The position numbers were made by a program, and so were the translations under genes. From Macrostomum hystrix (lineage: Eukaryota; Platyhelminthes; Macrostomidae): a stretch of DNA of 64,000 bases. This document shows positions 40,862-53,190 of this stretch, one piece after another. A model generated the notes under the pieces. It did no database searches. It was not told where the DNA came from and saw nothing but the letters and a program-made list of their open reading frames with translations. Each line of letters opens with the position of its first letter. The first letter of the stretch is position 1. The stretch spans positions 19,968,501 through 20,032,500 of the forward strand of contig CATNEN010000001.1 in the NCBI GenBank assembly GCA_950097015.1. The letters are read 5' to 3'.

Positions 40862-42875
40862 ATAGTAAAATTCTTCGGTTGCGCATACTGCTGAATGTGT
40901 CGATTACTTTCTCAACATCAATAATCTGTCCTCGATGAATGAATAACATTGCCAGTCCAGTCAGTCTCTCCTCAGACATTGACGAGCGAAGGTAACTATT
41001 AAGAAGCCTTAGCTTTGAAAAGCTCCGTTCAGCAGTAGCTGTGGTGACTGGCAAAGTTGCAAAGAGGCGCAAAAGCTTTGCAACACTCGGAAATATGGAA
41101 GATGATGCCAACTTCACGCAAGTTGCAAAATCAGATTCAGTACAATCAGAGACAGAGACAGATAATCGCAGCCAGCTCTCAACTTCCACCTTAACTGCAT
41201 CCAATGGAGATTATAAGTCCTGCTCGTACAGCTGTGCAACTTTCATGATTAATTTACGCTGCAGCTATCAACGAAACTGGGCAGAAGTTTTTGCAAGGCA
41301 AGCTGAACTGGGGTTTCATCTGAAGCAGCACCAATATCAATATTATGCTTCTGAAGAGCTTTTGAAACTGGCAATGTGCGTGTCATAATACTTTTTGCGA
41401 TTATTAGGTTGACTAAAAAAGTTGCATCTTTAACAGCCTCAAATAGATTGCCAGCCTCAGAAGTCGAACGATCTTGATCTTGGATGTCTTGCAATGCAAT
41501 GCTGACGTATGGTAGAAGCTCTACGAAAGTGAGCACTGCATCATGACTGTCCACCCATCGAGTAGGACACAGTAAACGTAGTCGGCGCTTCTTATGATCT
41601 GATGCAGTATTTGGACCAGAGCTATCATTAAGCTCACTGTCTATAATCTTCTCCAGCAGGCGTTGTCGCTTGGACAACAAACTAATTAGCAGTTTGTATA
41701 GAGTTTATTTAGTGGCAGTGGAAGCAAAAGGGTAGAGAGAAGAATATTGGACGCGCTAGAGGGGAGCAAAGCTAAGAGCAATCTGTATCAGAGAGGAGGT
41801 CTTGCACATAGATATAAAGGTGGTAAACGCAAATGATGAGGTCATAGACAATAATAAGTTTAGCTGAAACTAAGGTGCTGAAGGGACTAAAAGTCCATTA
41901 GGAACGCAAGACTAAGAATTGGAGGTATATAATTCCGACAGGCTACTCTTTTAGGCGAAGCCAAAATAAAATAGCTCACTTTCCTAATTACACCTAATGC
42001 ATTCCGAATAGGAGCAACTGTGCTAGCCTTCATCAACACTAGATTTAGCCGGTGACTGAAGCAGTAAATGGCTGCACCTCTCTAATCAAAGCCTGACAAC
42101 CATTAGCGTGGCCGCGCATGGCTGCAGCCCCATCGTACCCTTGTCCTCGACATTGATCTAAAGAGAGTCCCCGATCAGCCAGAAACTTGGTTATTAGATC
42201 TGCCAGTCCTCGTCCAGTCGTATCCTCCGCTTCTACAAAACCCAAAAAAATCTTCCTCTATCTCACCATCATCGCTCACATATAGTGAAGTTTGCTCAAT
42301 TCTTCCTGAATCTGTAGTTTCATCACACAGAATGGTATAAAATCCAGCAGCTTTGACCTTGTGAATGATTGCTTCTGTAAGCACCTTACCAATTGATTCA
42401 ATTAGCTGATTTTGTGTAGTCTTGGAGGTGTACTGAGCATTGCTGGCTGATGTCTCCAACAGACTCTTCAATTCATTGTCTCCAGACTTTGCTTGAAACC
42501 TGATAAGGTTACGAAACACTCGTAACACAGCTGCTGACTTGTCAATCCCTATTCTGCCATCATCACGGTGCCCTCTGAAAGGCAAATTGTTCTGGCCGAG
42601 GAATATAATGGCACAATTGCTGCCAACTTCCGGCGATTAGCAGCAATGGCAGCAGAGTTGGCTTCATCCATCTGAGTTAAAATAAGGTGCTTTGATTCCA
42701 GCGATTTCAGAATTAAAGCACTTCGCTCAACGCAGGCCTTATGAGACTGTGATCTTGAATGCTCATTAATGTGCTCAATGGTCTTCTTAGAAGCAGCCAG
42801 TGGTTCTTTAACTAGTTTATTGAGGGGCTGCGGTCGACGACCCCCTTCTCTTCCACCACTTTCTGGAAAAAGCAC
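40862..42875 (-). pseudogene. hAT transposase relic (P52rIPK/ZMYM-like)
   Basis: Five minus-strand pieces in order. The first has KKTIEHINEHSRSQSHK; then LIESIGKVLTEAIIHKV with FYTILCDETTD; then GQGYDGAAAMRGHANG; then LCPTRWVDSHDAVL. The last has LFATLPVTTATAERSFSKLRL with LAMLFIH. These are DUF4371 plus hAT dimerisation signatures. The first catalytic Asp motif (CDETTD) is present. The frame is broken repeatedly, with an insertion of roughly 260-340 bp near 41,690-41,950 between HRLNLVL...SPKR and KRQRLLEKI, and the solo LTR at the 3' end. Confidence 0.85.
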
Positions 42876-43828
42876 ACATTCAGACCGAAAGCGCCTGGTT
42901 GAATTTGCTGCAACAGAAAATTTTTAGTTCTTTGTGGCATCCATTTATCTTTCAATAAAGTTTCCTTAACTGAATCCAGAACTGATTGCTGTCCTAATGC
43001 TACAGCGATGTTATTGTTTACTACTGCACTTGAATTTGCAGCCTTATTTGAATGACTAGTTATTGCACACTGTAGCGGTACTTTGACTAAAGGATCAGAA
43101 GCCGAATCTTCTGCGTCCTGTAGCGGCTATACGTTCTCAACTTCCTTCGCCTTATCCAATGCTACATCTATCTGCAAGCCTGCCTGCTCAACGCGCTCAG
43201 AGTCATCCCTCCTGGCAACCTTTTCATTAGTTTTTTCTCCTGTACTGGCTGAGCATCTCGTAGAGCTGTGAAAAAATGAGTTATTTTACGATTGCTCATT
43301 GCATCGATGATTTAATGAATAATACTGTCCAATTTTACCCTGCTTCGTTTATCTGTGTCATGGGCAGTGCAGTAAGTATAGGAGTTCTGAATTCTGACTT
43401 CGTATATAGTAGAAATAGAGGTAGTTGTCAAACTGTCAACCGAAACTGGAAGTAAGAAAGTTGAAATTAGAACTATTAAAATGTAGCGAAAATAATTATT
43501 GAATAATTCATAGTTCATTATCGTAAATTAAATATTTAGATATTCTATTTCATTTCATAGTTCTGATTCACTGATGGCTAATTTCATTCGTCATACTCAT
43601 GCATATGTAAAAATACAAATGTATTTAATATAATATATGTTTGTTGAAAGTAAAAGTGTCCATATTTATTTTGTCAACTAACTAATGTTCAAGACAAACG
43701 TTTAATGAAAATGAAAAGTGTTTAATGAATATATGTTTGTTGAAAGTAAAAGTATCCATTATATCCATATTTATTTTGTCAACTAATTCTGATCGATCGT
43801 AAACTAAGTATCCATTTATCCATTATAT
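42876..43828. other. 5' flank of hAT relic; AT-rich repeats
   Basis: The first 250 bp may hold the decayed N-terminal zinc-finger part of the hAT gene (Cys/His unclear). From 43,635 copies of a unit with TTTGTTGAAAGTAAAAGT and CCATATTTATTTTGTCAACT repeat. They resume after the solo LTR at 44,541-44,720. Confidence 0.5.
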
Positions 43829-44540
43829 TGTGACGTTGTCACTTGTTGTAAGCGCCCCTAGCAATTTAATTTACGTGTTAATTCACATAGCTAATTTGCG
43901 TGCGTACTAGCTTGGGCCGTTTTAACTCATATCGTGTAATTTCATCCACTTCTGCTGTTTCATGTAATTAATTCAAATATTTAGAACACTACTGTTAACG
44001 CACAGTTACCGTTAACGCACATCGCGCCATTATAGCTTATTTCCTACGCGTGGTTCAATATATTTTCCCCCAGCCAATGAGCGTGCGAGCTCTGTCTGGC
44101 CAGAGTTATCGATCGCCCTGTCTTTAGACGGGCTAGTTTATTTTACTAAGGGCTTTAGGCCCGCTCGCGCTCCACTGCCTATTTTTCCTGGTCCTGAACC
44201 TGCGCTTGATCCTGCTTCTGATTCTGCCTATTTGTTCTGGTTCTGAGCCTGTCCTTCCTTACTCACCTGCCTTTCCTGTCTCCACTGTTCCTGTCCTATC
44301 GTGTCTTGCGTGTCCCGACCACTGTTATCACTTATACTCGTCACTCATATTGTTGTCCACGTCGAGCTCCTGCACCTGTCCTCTAATTAACTTACTATAT
44401 TGCTTGTCGCGTGTCCCAGTGGTTGTCGCAATAATAAACAAGAATTTAAGAGTGCTACCGCTACACTATACCGCACTGATTACTAACATTCAATTGGATT
44501 AAGCGTGCGCCGAAGCTTCCTGTCAATTCATTTCGTCACA
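43829..44540 (+). repeat. Solo LTR, forward orientation
   Basis: 712 bp from TGTGACGTTGTCACTTG to TTTCGTCACA, with 4-bp duplication ATAT (43,825-43,828 and 44,541-44,544). The empty sequence, TCCATTATATCCATATTT, survives as a neighbouring repeat copy near 43,755. AATAAA near the 3' end (about 44,434) gives the orientation. Confidence 0.88.
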
Positions 44541-44720
44541 ATATCCATATTTATTTTTTCAACTAGCTAATGTTCAAGACACGTTTCATGAAAAGTGTTT
44601 AATGAATACATGTTGAAAGTAAAAGTATCCATTATATCCATATTTAATTTGTCAACTAACTAATGTTCAAGACAAAGACAAACGTTTAATGAAAAGTGTT
44701 TAATGAAAAAACCTGAACTA

Positions 44721-45346
44721 AATTTATAGTGACTAACGATTTCTTATGCAACAAATTGAGTCCTCGCAGTAAGAGCCCGTTCATACGGCAGTGAGCCAAT
44801 TCGGGCCGAGAGTCAAATTATACTTAAGTTTAACAGAGCGATAAGGAAGGGGGTTGGTTAGATGGGTAACATGCGCGCGGACTGGCTAGAGGTAAGTGAT
44901 AAAACGCAGGGGAAGGAAAGAGAGACGAGGTGAGAGCCAATCAGAGCCGAGAGAGAAGATAAGGCTAATAAATAAATTGAACAGGCAGGGGGAGAGAGAA
45001 GAGAGTACATTAAGAGGGCGCGCGAAATGAGAAACCAGGGAGAAGTTAATGCAGTGACGATTGACGTCTGACGAACTAACTGTATCGTCTCGTCTACAGT
45101 CTACATGCCGAATGTCGATCGATCATGGCTATCAAGAATTTAAGCTGTAATATAATTATTGGCGAAAAGCCAGCTGAAAGCGGCATAGAAATGCTCGTGA
45201 ATTTTTTAGACGGAAAAGGCGTAAAATGATAAACCTAAATCTTAATCTGATATTATATATTTTTATAACCGACTCGCTACGCTACGCTTGCTTCAATAAG
45301 CCTGCCATTTTCTAAGAATAATCATAGTATTAGTCGTTATCGTAAT
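44721..45346. other. No recognisable gene
   Basis: Purine-rich stretch near 44,880-45,050 (GAGAGAGAAGAGAG-like), otherwise unremarkable. Confidence 0.4.
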
Positions 45347-45545
45347 CGTAGGGTACGTTCGGGTAGCTTAAAATGACTTAAAATGAACTTAAACTGCAGC
45401 TTAAGTTCATTTTAACCTCTTTACTAAAACAAAAGCTAAAGAGACTAAATGTCGAAGAAATGAAGAAAAATGTAAGCTAAATGAATAAATAGAATAAACG
45501 AATAATTAGTCTTTATATTCTGGTCTTGAAATTTTGTAGTTCTGA
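45347..45545 (+). repeat. 200-bp inverted repeat, left copy
   Basis: Reverse complement of 63,458-63,647 with few differences. Contains an imperfect 37-bp palindrome around CTGCAG (TTAAAATGAACTTAA on both arms). Confidence 0.85.
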
Positions 45546-48243
45546 TTGTTGTACTTGTGGTAGCGTGGCACACACAAATGGTGAAAATAACCAAGACAGG
45601 AACTAGATTCAGAGAGGAAAGTATCCGGCCTCACCACTGGTCCTTCGTCGCAGTGGAAGCAACCCGGTAGTCAGGCTCCGATTGTCCAATTTCCTCGTTA
45701 CTGGGCCTTACCCTCGTATATCGGAATTTCCCGAGCGTGGAAACTCCCTTAACTCAGCAAATAGCGTACCTTAGTCCTATAGGACCTTTAGGCACAAAGT
45801 AAAGTTAGAGTCCTTGCTTCAAATGCAGCTTCTAACTTATGATTCGTGAATGGACACGAAAGCGCAAACGCATGAAGAAATCGTTGTTGTTGTTATTAAG
45901 TTGGGGTAAAACACAGGGTTTTTACACCCTGCCCCCCGCGCATCAGCCGAAGCTCTTACGCTACATAAATAAATGGATATATTTGGTAATTATGATTAAA
46001 ACATATTACTTGTTCGTAAATTATTTAAAAGTAGCGAGTTTAGGTTTTAGAGTTTGGATAATTGGTAGTCATTTTGGACATTCACGTGAGCAATTTAAAA
46101 CATGCATGGTGAGTAATTTAAAACAAAGGTGCAACTCTAAAAATAAAACAAATAGGCCATGTGCAGTGTGCGAGGGAGAAAAAGGTGTGGGAAAACACCC
46201 CAGTGCGCGGGTTATCACAAAGTTAATCTTTAAATTGATTGGTATCTTTCAATAATTTTGATGATTGATAATTAGATATTTTAATTTGATAGTTCGATTG
46301 TTTGGATGGAACGAAGGTCTGGGGTGTGAAAAACCCACACCAAAAACCCCCGCCTGCACAGGACCTTTAAAATTATTTATTGTTAATTATTTATTTGTTG
46401 TCATCTTTTGATATGCTACTATTAGTAGACTCCACTAAAAGTAGGAATTAACCTTCTGGTGGTGAGTTTTTTGTGAGTATAAATACCAAGTTGTTTTAGA
46501 CTAGCATAACTAATTGGCATCTATGACCAATGAGACAAAGTTAAAGCCGAACTCTATTGGCCCAGTGTTTGTGGTTCACTGGTAACTTGTCGTAGCCTGT
46601 AATGGGCATTACAGATCCCCGATTTTGCTAAATTTTGCCGGTTTAAAACTGCAGGTCCATTTTTGCCATTTTTGACACTTTTTGAGCAAGGTTCAAAAAA
46701 CGGAGATAGGCAAAATACACTACACAATGTAAATGAATGGAAATCACGAAACTCATGAAAAATGTGAAGCTAAGTGACACTATAGGTGAAAATAAAAGCT
46801 TGTACTTTCTTTTCAGTATCTGTATTTTGGATAAATTGTAAAAACGAAGAATATAGCTTTAGCTAGCTTTTATGCAGCAGCACATGTATAGTATCATGTA
46901 CATTATTACCATCAATTATGGTTGTTTGCCGAAACAAAGACATAAATAGTACAGGAAATTATTAAAATACATCGTTCATATCCAGCAGAATTGCAATATG
47001 CTAAGCATGAGGCATCACTTAATTAAAATGCTTCGTGTTATAAAAAAACATTAATTACGAATAGAATAGCCACTCTTGAATCAATTTAGTGCAGTACGAA
47101 AATATGAAGCCTAATTGAGTCTGATTGCTTGTGACTGCTTGAACATGCAGATTTCAACACTTAAAGTGAGATAAAATCGTGTGCTCTTTTCAACGTGTTC
47201 TAAAAAGCACTTTTTAGACAAAATCAACGTGTTCTAAAAAGCAATTTTTAGACAAAACTGAAAAGTTATTGATTATATTATTCGAAAGTGCAATTTGAGT
47301 TGTTTCAAATAGCCAAAATGATGCAATATATAAACGAAATTTCATAGAAAGAGTTTGCAACTACTAAAATTCAACAGTTCTGCTGCACTGCTTACATCTT
47401 ATATGCCTAACAAAAATACACACTACTAGCAGGTTCTTTATAAAAACACTTGATTTTTATGACTTTTCTATATATACGCGAGTTGTACTGGACCATTATA
47501 TCGTGATCAGAAAATTGCGCGCAAGGTATAAAAGGGTAGGTGGAAAAATATTTTGGCTAATAATAATTTTCAAATAAAAATACGAAAATGCTGTTGCAAC
47601 ATTGGCACAAAAATTGGAGTACACAATGATACATTAAGTAGCAGAATTTGCCACAAACAAAAGCATAGCTTAAGTGTTCAAAAATAAGACTTAGCAGTTT
47701 TTCATCACCCAATTCTTGTGGCAAGGTGCTTTAGAAAATTCTAAGTGAGTGACATGTGTGATCAAACTGTGGAATCAGGCAGATCCATATATGATAGACG
47801 TTTGAGTGCAAACCCGTACAACAATCCGACGTGGGCCGACGTTTCTAACATCTCCGACGTCTACTATAATGTCGCTGTAGCAATATTTTCTTGTATATCC
47901 CGGCCTCCAACTGACCTTCAGAGGTTCAAACGTCCGCTAGATATCAGGAGATATAAAAATTGTCAGGAGATAAATAAAAAATCGTTATGTTACAGCGACA
48001 TCGGCCGATGTCGAAAAAGTCGCCGATGTCACCGTCATCAGTTTGTTGTATGGAGATCGAATCTTTACACTAATCACCTTGACTCAAGATAAATAATGAG
48101 GAAACGCCGATTACAGAAATGAAAATAGCGTCATTAAAAAGTCGTAACACAAAGCACAAAGAGTTATTTTTCAAAGAGACAGCAGCAAGAGACGGCATCT
48201 TCACGAGTTTCACGAGCTTCACTTCACCTCAGACGAGAATGAT
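45546..48243. other. AT-rich stretch without recognised genes
   Basis: A 138-codon plus-strand frame (45,839-46,255) and a 115-codon one (47,745-48,092) look non-coding. A diverged inverted repeat of about 65 bp (47,812-47,883 against 47,998-48,058, with TACAGCGACAT and GTACAACAA arms) suggests an old fold-back miniature element. Confidence 0.45.
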
Positions 48244-50519
48244 TCAGCTGTCCACAACACTATCCAGCACCGACTGAAGGCCAGTCAATGGTCCACGTAT
48301 TTTTCGCTGCTTCGAGGCGGGTGACTTGGCAGCGTCTCGGACATTCCTTCTCTTGCATTTCTTCGGTTGAACACGTGAGGCCTCACTGACTTGTTTCTGA
48401 GCCTCATCAGGACATGACAAAAGTTTTAAACTCCTTTGTGATGACTCAGGCTTCGCCAATCCAGGTTTCGGTGACTTAGGTTGCTGTTGCGATGCCTGGC
48501 TGCTACTGGCAGCAACAATGATTGCATTTTTCGGCAAAGGGTTAATTTTGGTGGTGCGCACCAGCGCACCAGCGAAACTAAGAGCATGCGGAGTGGCTTG
48601 GTAGGATTGGCGAGCAACAGCCACTTTATGCGCCATTCGGAGGCTAAGGGCCTCTTGCTGCTCAGGTGTCAAGTATAACTTTGCCTGCGTTTCGACGTAC
48701 TTCCGGTAGTCAGTGTGTCGCAGCTTATCCGGCAGCTTAGCTTTCTGTCGAGTGTCCGTCCAAACCGCGCTAAATCCACCGGAGCCGCTAGCACTCCGTG
48801 GGTAAGGAAACAAAGTTTCGATGGCATCCTTGGTAGCAGCACGATAGTCACCATACCTGCCAAACAATTCGAAAAAAGTTGGGTCGATCCGAACACGCAC
48901 AGCCCGTACAGATTCAAAGTTTTGTGCTTCAGCACATGCAATTCCGCGTCTTTTTTCTTTGCCAGCGCCTCCTTCCAATTGAGATATTCCTGCACAGTCA
49001 CGTTGCTTGGCACATCCGGCCGATTAGCGTTTCCAGGACCGAAGCTAATGAAAGTTGCCAAGCAGAGTGGCACAACTGGGTCCGCAACGTCTGCCACTTT
49101 TGCCCTGTCGAGTAACTCAATAAAAGTGAAAAGTGCTTGCACGTCGCTATCAGTAAGTAGGTCCGTATCAAGTTTATTTCGCAAAGCCGTATCATTCTGG
49201 CGCTTTACTTTGCGGTAACTTCGCACCCACATTGTGCACTGAGCTTGAAAGGAAGTGAGGTGAGCGGAAGTTCCGCGCTCTGAAATCACTGAGAATTTGC
49301 GCGTCAATAAAAAGAGGCCGAAATTGGATAGACCGTGAATAAGCGTCTTTGTTCCAGATGGAGCTTACGACTCTGATTTAAAAAATGTAGATATTTTGCC
49401 ACGCTGGTCTTCCAAAATAATGTCGAGCACATCATGCAAACCTACTGCAACTGCCACCTTCTGAACTCTAGAAGATTTGAACGGCTTGTACTGAACACCA
49501 GATCTCCTCCACCAAATTCAGCCAAATGCGCTTCAAACTCGTCCAACTCTGGATACTCGTACATAGGACGCTCTGAGGCAATCGCGGCCAATGCCGCCTC
49601 GATTCGTGGGGCTGCAATTATTAAATTGCTTTCTTCTTTACTGATTTTGTGTGTTCCCATCAGGTGAATGCCCAAGTTCTTCTTGCTGTACAGCAGACTA
49701 CAGACCGGACAAGCAACTTTATCCTGATCTAGCGCGCTGTCTACCTTGTCCTTCATTGCGACCTTCTGTGTGTGCTGCTTAATTTTTGTAACAAAACTCG
49801 TCAAGGGCTCATTTGACTCTGCGATCAGCTGCCGATGCGACTCTCTTAGATGTTGTGATATTTTTGAGTTTCTAATCACGTGCTTTGGGTAATAGCAGCA
49901 CAAATTCGTCTTGCCTTTGCCTTTCTTAGGTGGCTGCTGCTGATGGCTTGAAGCAGAAGTCACAGGCACAGCCGAGCTTTATGTGCTCTGGAAAGGCACA
50001 TCTTCGTCCAACTCTATGCTGCGAACTCCAACAATCTTGTCGTTAATCTTGCAGTAAAGCTTTTTGTCTGCATGCAGGTCAAAAACGACACCATCAATGC
50101 CACCTACTTTTCCGTCATCAGCCGCATTGGCAGTGGTCTGAATAAAAGCATCAATTAGATCGTCAACTTCACGGTTAGAAGCAGATGGCAGAGAGTTGGC
50201 TGCAAGCGCCACATTAATATCGTCCAATTCTACAGTGCCATGAACGTCAAATAAAATCTTCTCACAATAGACTTCAGTCCCAGATTGCAGCAGAGGCAAT
50301 GCTGAAGATGAATCGTTGCCCTGTTTGAAGAGAGTGGGTGAGGGAAAAGCTTATTTTCATTAGACAGCAAAATATTTAACATTTTTTTAAAAATCTCTAC
50401 CACAACAATGCTTGCTCGCCTCCGACAAAATACTTGTGAAAAATCTGCGAATAATGCTTTTCTATAACTGTCATTTTCTAATGCTAGAAATACTTCCAGC
50501 TGTTTTCAATCCTCTTTAT

Positions 50520-50870
50520 CGCAGGATTATTTTTACCGGTCTGTATATGGACAACACTATCAATTGAGTTCGACACTATTTATTGCAGGATAAAAATCGC
50601 AGGATAACAATCGCGGGACAATTTTTACCGGTCTGTAAGGACAACACTATCAATTGAGTTCGACACTATTTATTGCAGGATAAAAATCGCAGGATAACAA
50701 TCGCAGGATAATTTTTACCGGTCTGTAAGGACAACACTATCAATTGAGTTCGACACTATTTATTGCAGGATAAAAATCGCAGGATAACAATCGCAGGATA
50801 ATTTTTACCGGTCTGTAAGGACAACACTATCAATTGATTTCGACACTATTTACTCGGAATAATGTCGCTA
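50520..50870. repeat. Minisatellite, about 90-bp unit, in intron
   Basis: Four copies of a unit with CAGGATAATTTTTACCGGTC and GAGTTCGACACTATTTATTG. A variant of the same family recurs at 51,955-52,280. Confidence 0.9.
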
Positions 50871-51072
50871 GGACTTTTATGAAACCTTTAAAAATGTGTT
50901 GTTGCACAAAGTAGATTTCGAGAAAAACAGTGATGAAATTTAGTTCTTCCAATACATGAGTTTTTACAAGCATCACAATCCTGTTAAACCCTTTCATTTA
51001 CTTAAAATTATTTTTATGTCTTTAGAAACAACGAAAAAAGTATAATGAGACTTTCATAATAAGACAAAAGCT

Positions 51073-51600
51073 ACCTGCAATTTAGGCGGCTCCAGGATGG
51101 ATGAAGGAAGCCCTTGAGGCGTGACCAACGCCGATTGCGGCGGCTCCGGTACAGACGAAGGCGGCCCTTCAGATGTGACTAACGCCGATTGCGGCGGCTC
51201 CGGTTCAGATGAAGGCGGCCCTTGAAGATTGACCAATGTCGATGGCAGCGGCTCCGGTACAGAAAGAGGCGGCCCTTCAGACGTGACTAACGCCGATTGC
51301 GGCGGCTCCGGTACAGACGAAGCGGCCCTTCAGACGTGACTAACGCCGATTGCGGCGGCTCCGGTTCAAACGTAGGCGGCCCTTGAAGCTTGACCGATGT
51401 CAATGGCGGCGGCTCCGGTACAGAAAGAGGCGGCCCTTCAAACGTGACTAACGCCGATTGCGGCAACTCCGGTACAGACGAAGGCGGCCCTTCAGATGTG
51501 ACTAACGCCGATTGCGGCGGCTCCGGTACAGACGAAGGCGGCCCTTCAGACGTGACTAACGCCGATTGCGGTGGCTCTGGGAGAGGTGTAGGCGTCACAT
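51073..51600 (-). repeat. 54-bp coding tandem repeat
   Basis: About ten copies of a 54-bp unit containing GCCGATTGCGGCGGCTCCGG. On the minus strand they encode the Pro-rich repeats of the gene above. One copy near 51,320 lacks a G, which shifts the frame. Confidence 0.88.
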
Positions 51601-51674
51601 TGGGTGGCAATGGCTTCGGTAGTGATGCTTTATTCGCATTTGCTGATTTCTTTTGCGAACGCTTTCCCTGTCCT

Positions 51675-51954
51675 TTTCTGGATGGATAAGAAAATGAGCT
51701 TAGATTATTTCTAATGTTTCTAATGATTTACTTACTAAACTTTTGTTCATTTTTGGGGTTCAACAGGCTAATTATCAAAACAGTTATTCTCTACCAATTT
51801 TCAGCTTTACTGAGGAATTATTAGTTAATTCACAGGAAATTCCATAGATAATTTTAAATTTTGGTGATTCAAGAGTAATTCAAAGCAATCCAATATGAGA
51901 GTAAGCAAATTACTGGATAATTTCTACATATCTGGTAGGACAATACTACCACTA
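51675..51954. other. AT-rich spacer
   Basis: No gene. Probably intron or upstream sequence of the minus-strand gene. Confidence 0.4.
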
Positions 51955-52280
51955 GTTTCGACCCCTTCGTGTATCGCAGGATAACCTTTACCAGTATGTA
52001 AGGACAACACTGGCAATTGATTTTGACACTATTTATCACAGGATAAAAATCACAGAATAAAAATTGCAGGATAAAAACCACAGGATAAAAATCACAGGAT
52101 AGTCTCAACCTATCTGTAAGGATAACACTATCAATTGATTTCGACACTATTTATCACAGGATAAAAATCACAGAATAAAAATTGCAGGATAAAAATCACA
52201 GGATAGTCTCAACCTATCTGTAAGGATAACACTATCAATTGATTTCGACACTATTTATCACAGGATAAAGGATCACAGGA
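51955..52280. repeat. Minisatellite abutting the P2 junction
   Basis: Three copies of a unit with CACTATTTATCACAGGATAA and CAACCTATCTGTAAGGATAA. It ends at CACAGGAT, directly joined to Polinton integrase sequence. Confidence 0.88.
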
Positions 52281-52281
52281 T

Positions 52282-52347
52282 CTGGTCAAGTGGGCTGGCT
52301 ACAACTCCACTGGGTGGGTGGAGGAGAAAGACTTAAGAAAAGTGTAG
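52282..52347 (+). pseudogene. Polinton integrase remnant (chromodomain end)
   Basis: Only LVKWAGYNSTGWVEEKDL and the last residues to TAG remain, matching the C-terminus of the P1 integrase (1,918-1,983). Confidence 0.85.
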
Positions 52348-52380
52348 GTAAACTATGAATATTATATTATTATAAACTCT

Positions 52381-53190
52381 ATGATGAGATGTATTGTCAT
52401 CAGCAGCAGTCATGCCGAAGGTACTCCTACTGACTTTCATTTTTACCTTCCTTCACCTATTTATCTTGATCGAAATGTGGACTATGAGGTTGGTCTGGTG
52501 GAACTCCATCTGCCTGCTACATGGTTCAATGTTGACGAACCTTACTGCTTCACTGTCTCAGATGGAACAGAGCATGAAGCCCTGGTTCTTCAACCCGGAC
52601 GCTTTGGCAGAGTCGAGGAGCTGGTTGAGTCTCTGAATGATCTACTAGCTAATTCCGAGTTCTATGATGCCAGAAGCGAGCGAGATGCTGAGATGGAGGC
52701 TGACGAATCAGGTCTTCTGGGGCGTCGAGGTGATGCTAAATACACTGGAATAAGATTCGACATTCATAACTCGAGAGCCGTAGTGCAGAACAACACAGTG
52801 CAAGCAGAGCTGCATCTTCCACCTAGCAAGATTCTGCAGTGGCTTGGATTCGGCAACCAGGGAGCAAAGATTCGACCCGGGCGGCTTGTCTCAGAGCACT
52901 GCATTGGCTGCCCGCGCACCAATTTAATTAATGTGCACTGCAGCATCGTTGAGTCAAGCAATTGCAACGGCAATTCACTGTTGAGAACAGTTCGAATGAA
53001 ACCTGATGCTGAATGGGGAAACTATGTGAGCAAAGTTTTAAAGAAGGCAATCTACTTTCCGATCCCGAGGATCCATTCTTTACACAGCCTTCGAGTTCAA
53101 CTGCGAGACATTTTTGGCAGCCTTCTGATTGCCCATTCCTGCAGTCCCGTTCTGCTAACAGTTCAGATTCGGGAGAAAAGAATTCAATGA
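52381..53190 (+). CDS. Penton-like minor capsid protein, intact
   Basis: 269 aa, starting MMRCIVISSSHAEG (a second ATG follows directly). Conserved blocks: SPIYLDRNVDYEVGLVELHL, LVLQPGRFGRVEELV, KILQWLGFGNQ and CSPVLLTVQIREK at the end. By gene order this is the Polinton single jelly-roll minor capsid (penton) protein; the fold is inferred. The TGA stop overlaps the next ATG (ATGA at 53,187-53,190). The P1 counterpart is frameshifted. Confidence 0.8.
   Translation: MMRCIVISSSHAEGTPTDFHFYLPSPIYLDRNVDYEVGLVELHLPATWFNVDEPYCFTVSDGTEHEALVLQPGRFGRVEELVESLNDLLANSEFYDARSERDAEMEADESGLLGRRGDAKYTGIRFDIHNSRAVVQNNTVQAELHLPPSKILQWLGFGNQGAKIRPGRLVSEHCIGCPRTNLINVHCSIVESSNCNGNSLLRTVRMKPDAEWGNYVSKVLKKAIYFPIPRIHSLHSLRVQLRDIFGSLLIAHSCSPVLLTVQIREKRIQ

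Larger units (their letters stand above)
48244..51674 (-). pseudogene. Multi-exon tyrosine-recombinase-like gene with Pro-rich repeats
   Basis: The exon at about 51,674-51,073 encodes a basic leader (KGQGKRSQKKS) and about ten 18-residue repeats (EGPPSSVPEPPQSALVTS). It ends at a CAG|GTAGCT donor. It joins in phase 0 to an exon starting GGCAACGATTC (about 50,327), with an intronic minisatellite between. That exon (VYCEKILFDVHG, KKLYCKINDKIVGV) meets an in-frame TAA at 49,979-49,981, after which the same frame continues with CPVCSLLYSKKNLGIHLMGTH zinc-finger-like motifs. The next part has FISFGPGNANRPDV and HKTLNLYG, and after a frameshift near 48,960, VRIDPTFFELFGRYG, HTDYRKYVETQ and MAHKVAVARQSYQ. 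I read these as a degenerate R...H...Y recombinase core. Two frameshifts and one stop indicate a relic. Host or transposon origin is unknown. Confidence 0.5.

Noticed and set aside
40204-44540. A single DNA transposon with 0.7-kb inverted ends around the hAT gene
   Set aside because: Each unit has TG...CA ends, a poly(A) signal and its own distinct 4-bp duplication, so they are two solo LTRs.
45839-46255. 138-codon plus-strand frame
   Set aside because: Composition follows local AT-rich sequence, no recognisable domain and no splice or start context that supports it.
47745-48092. 115-codon plus-strand frame
   Set aside because: Covers a diverged inverted repeat; the protein has no family features.
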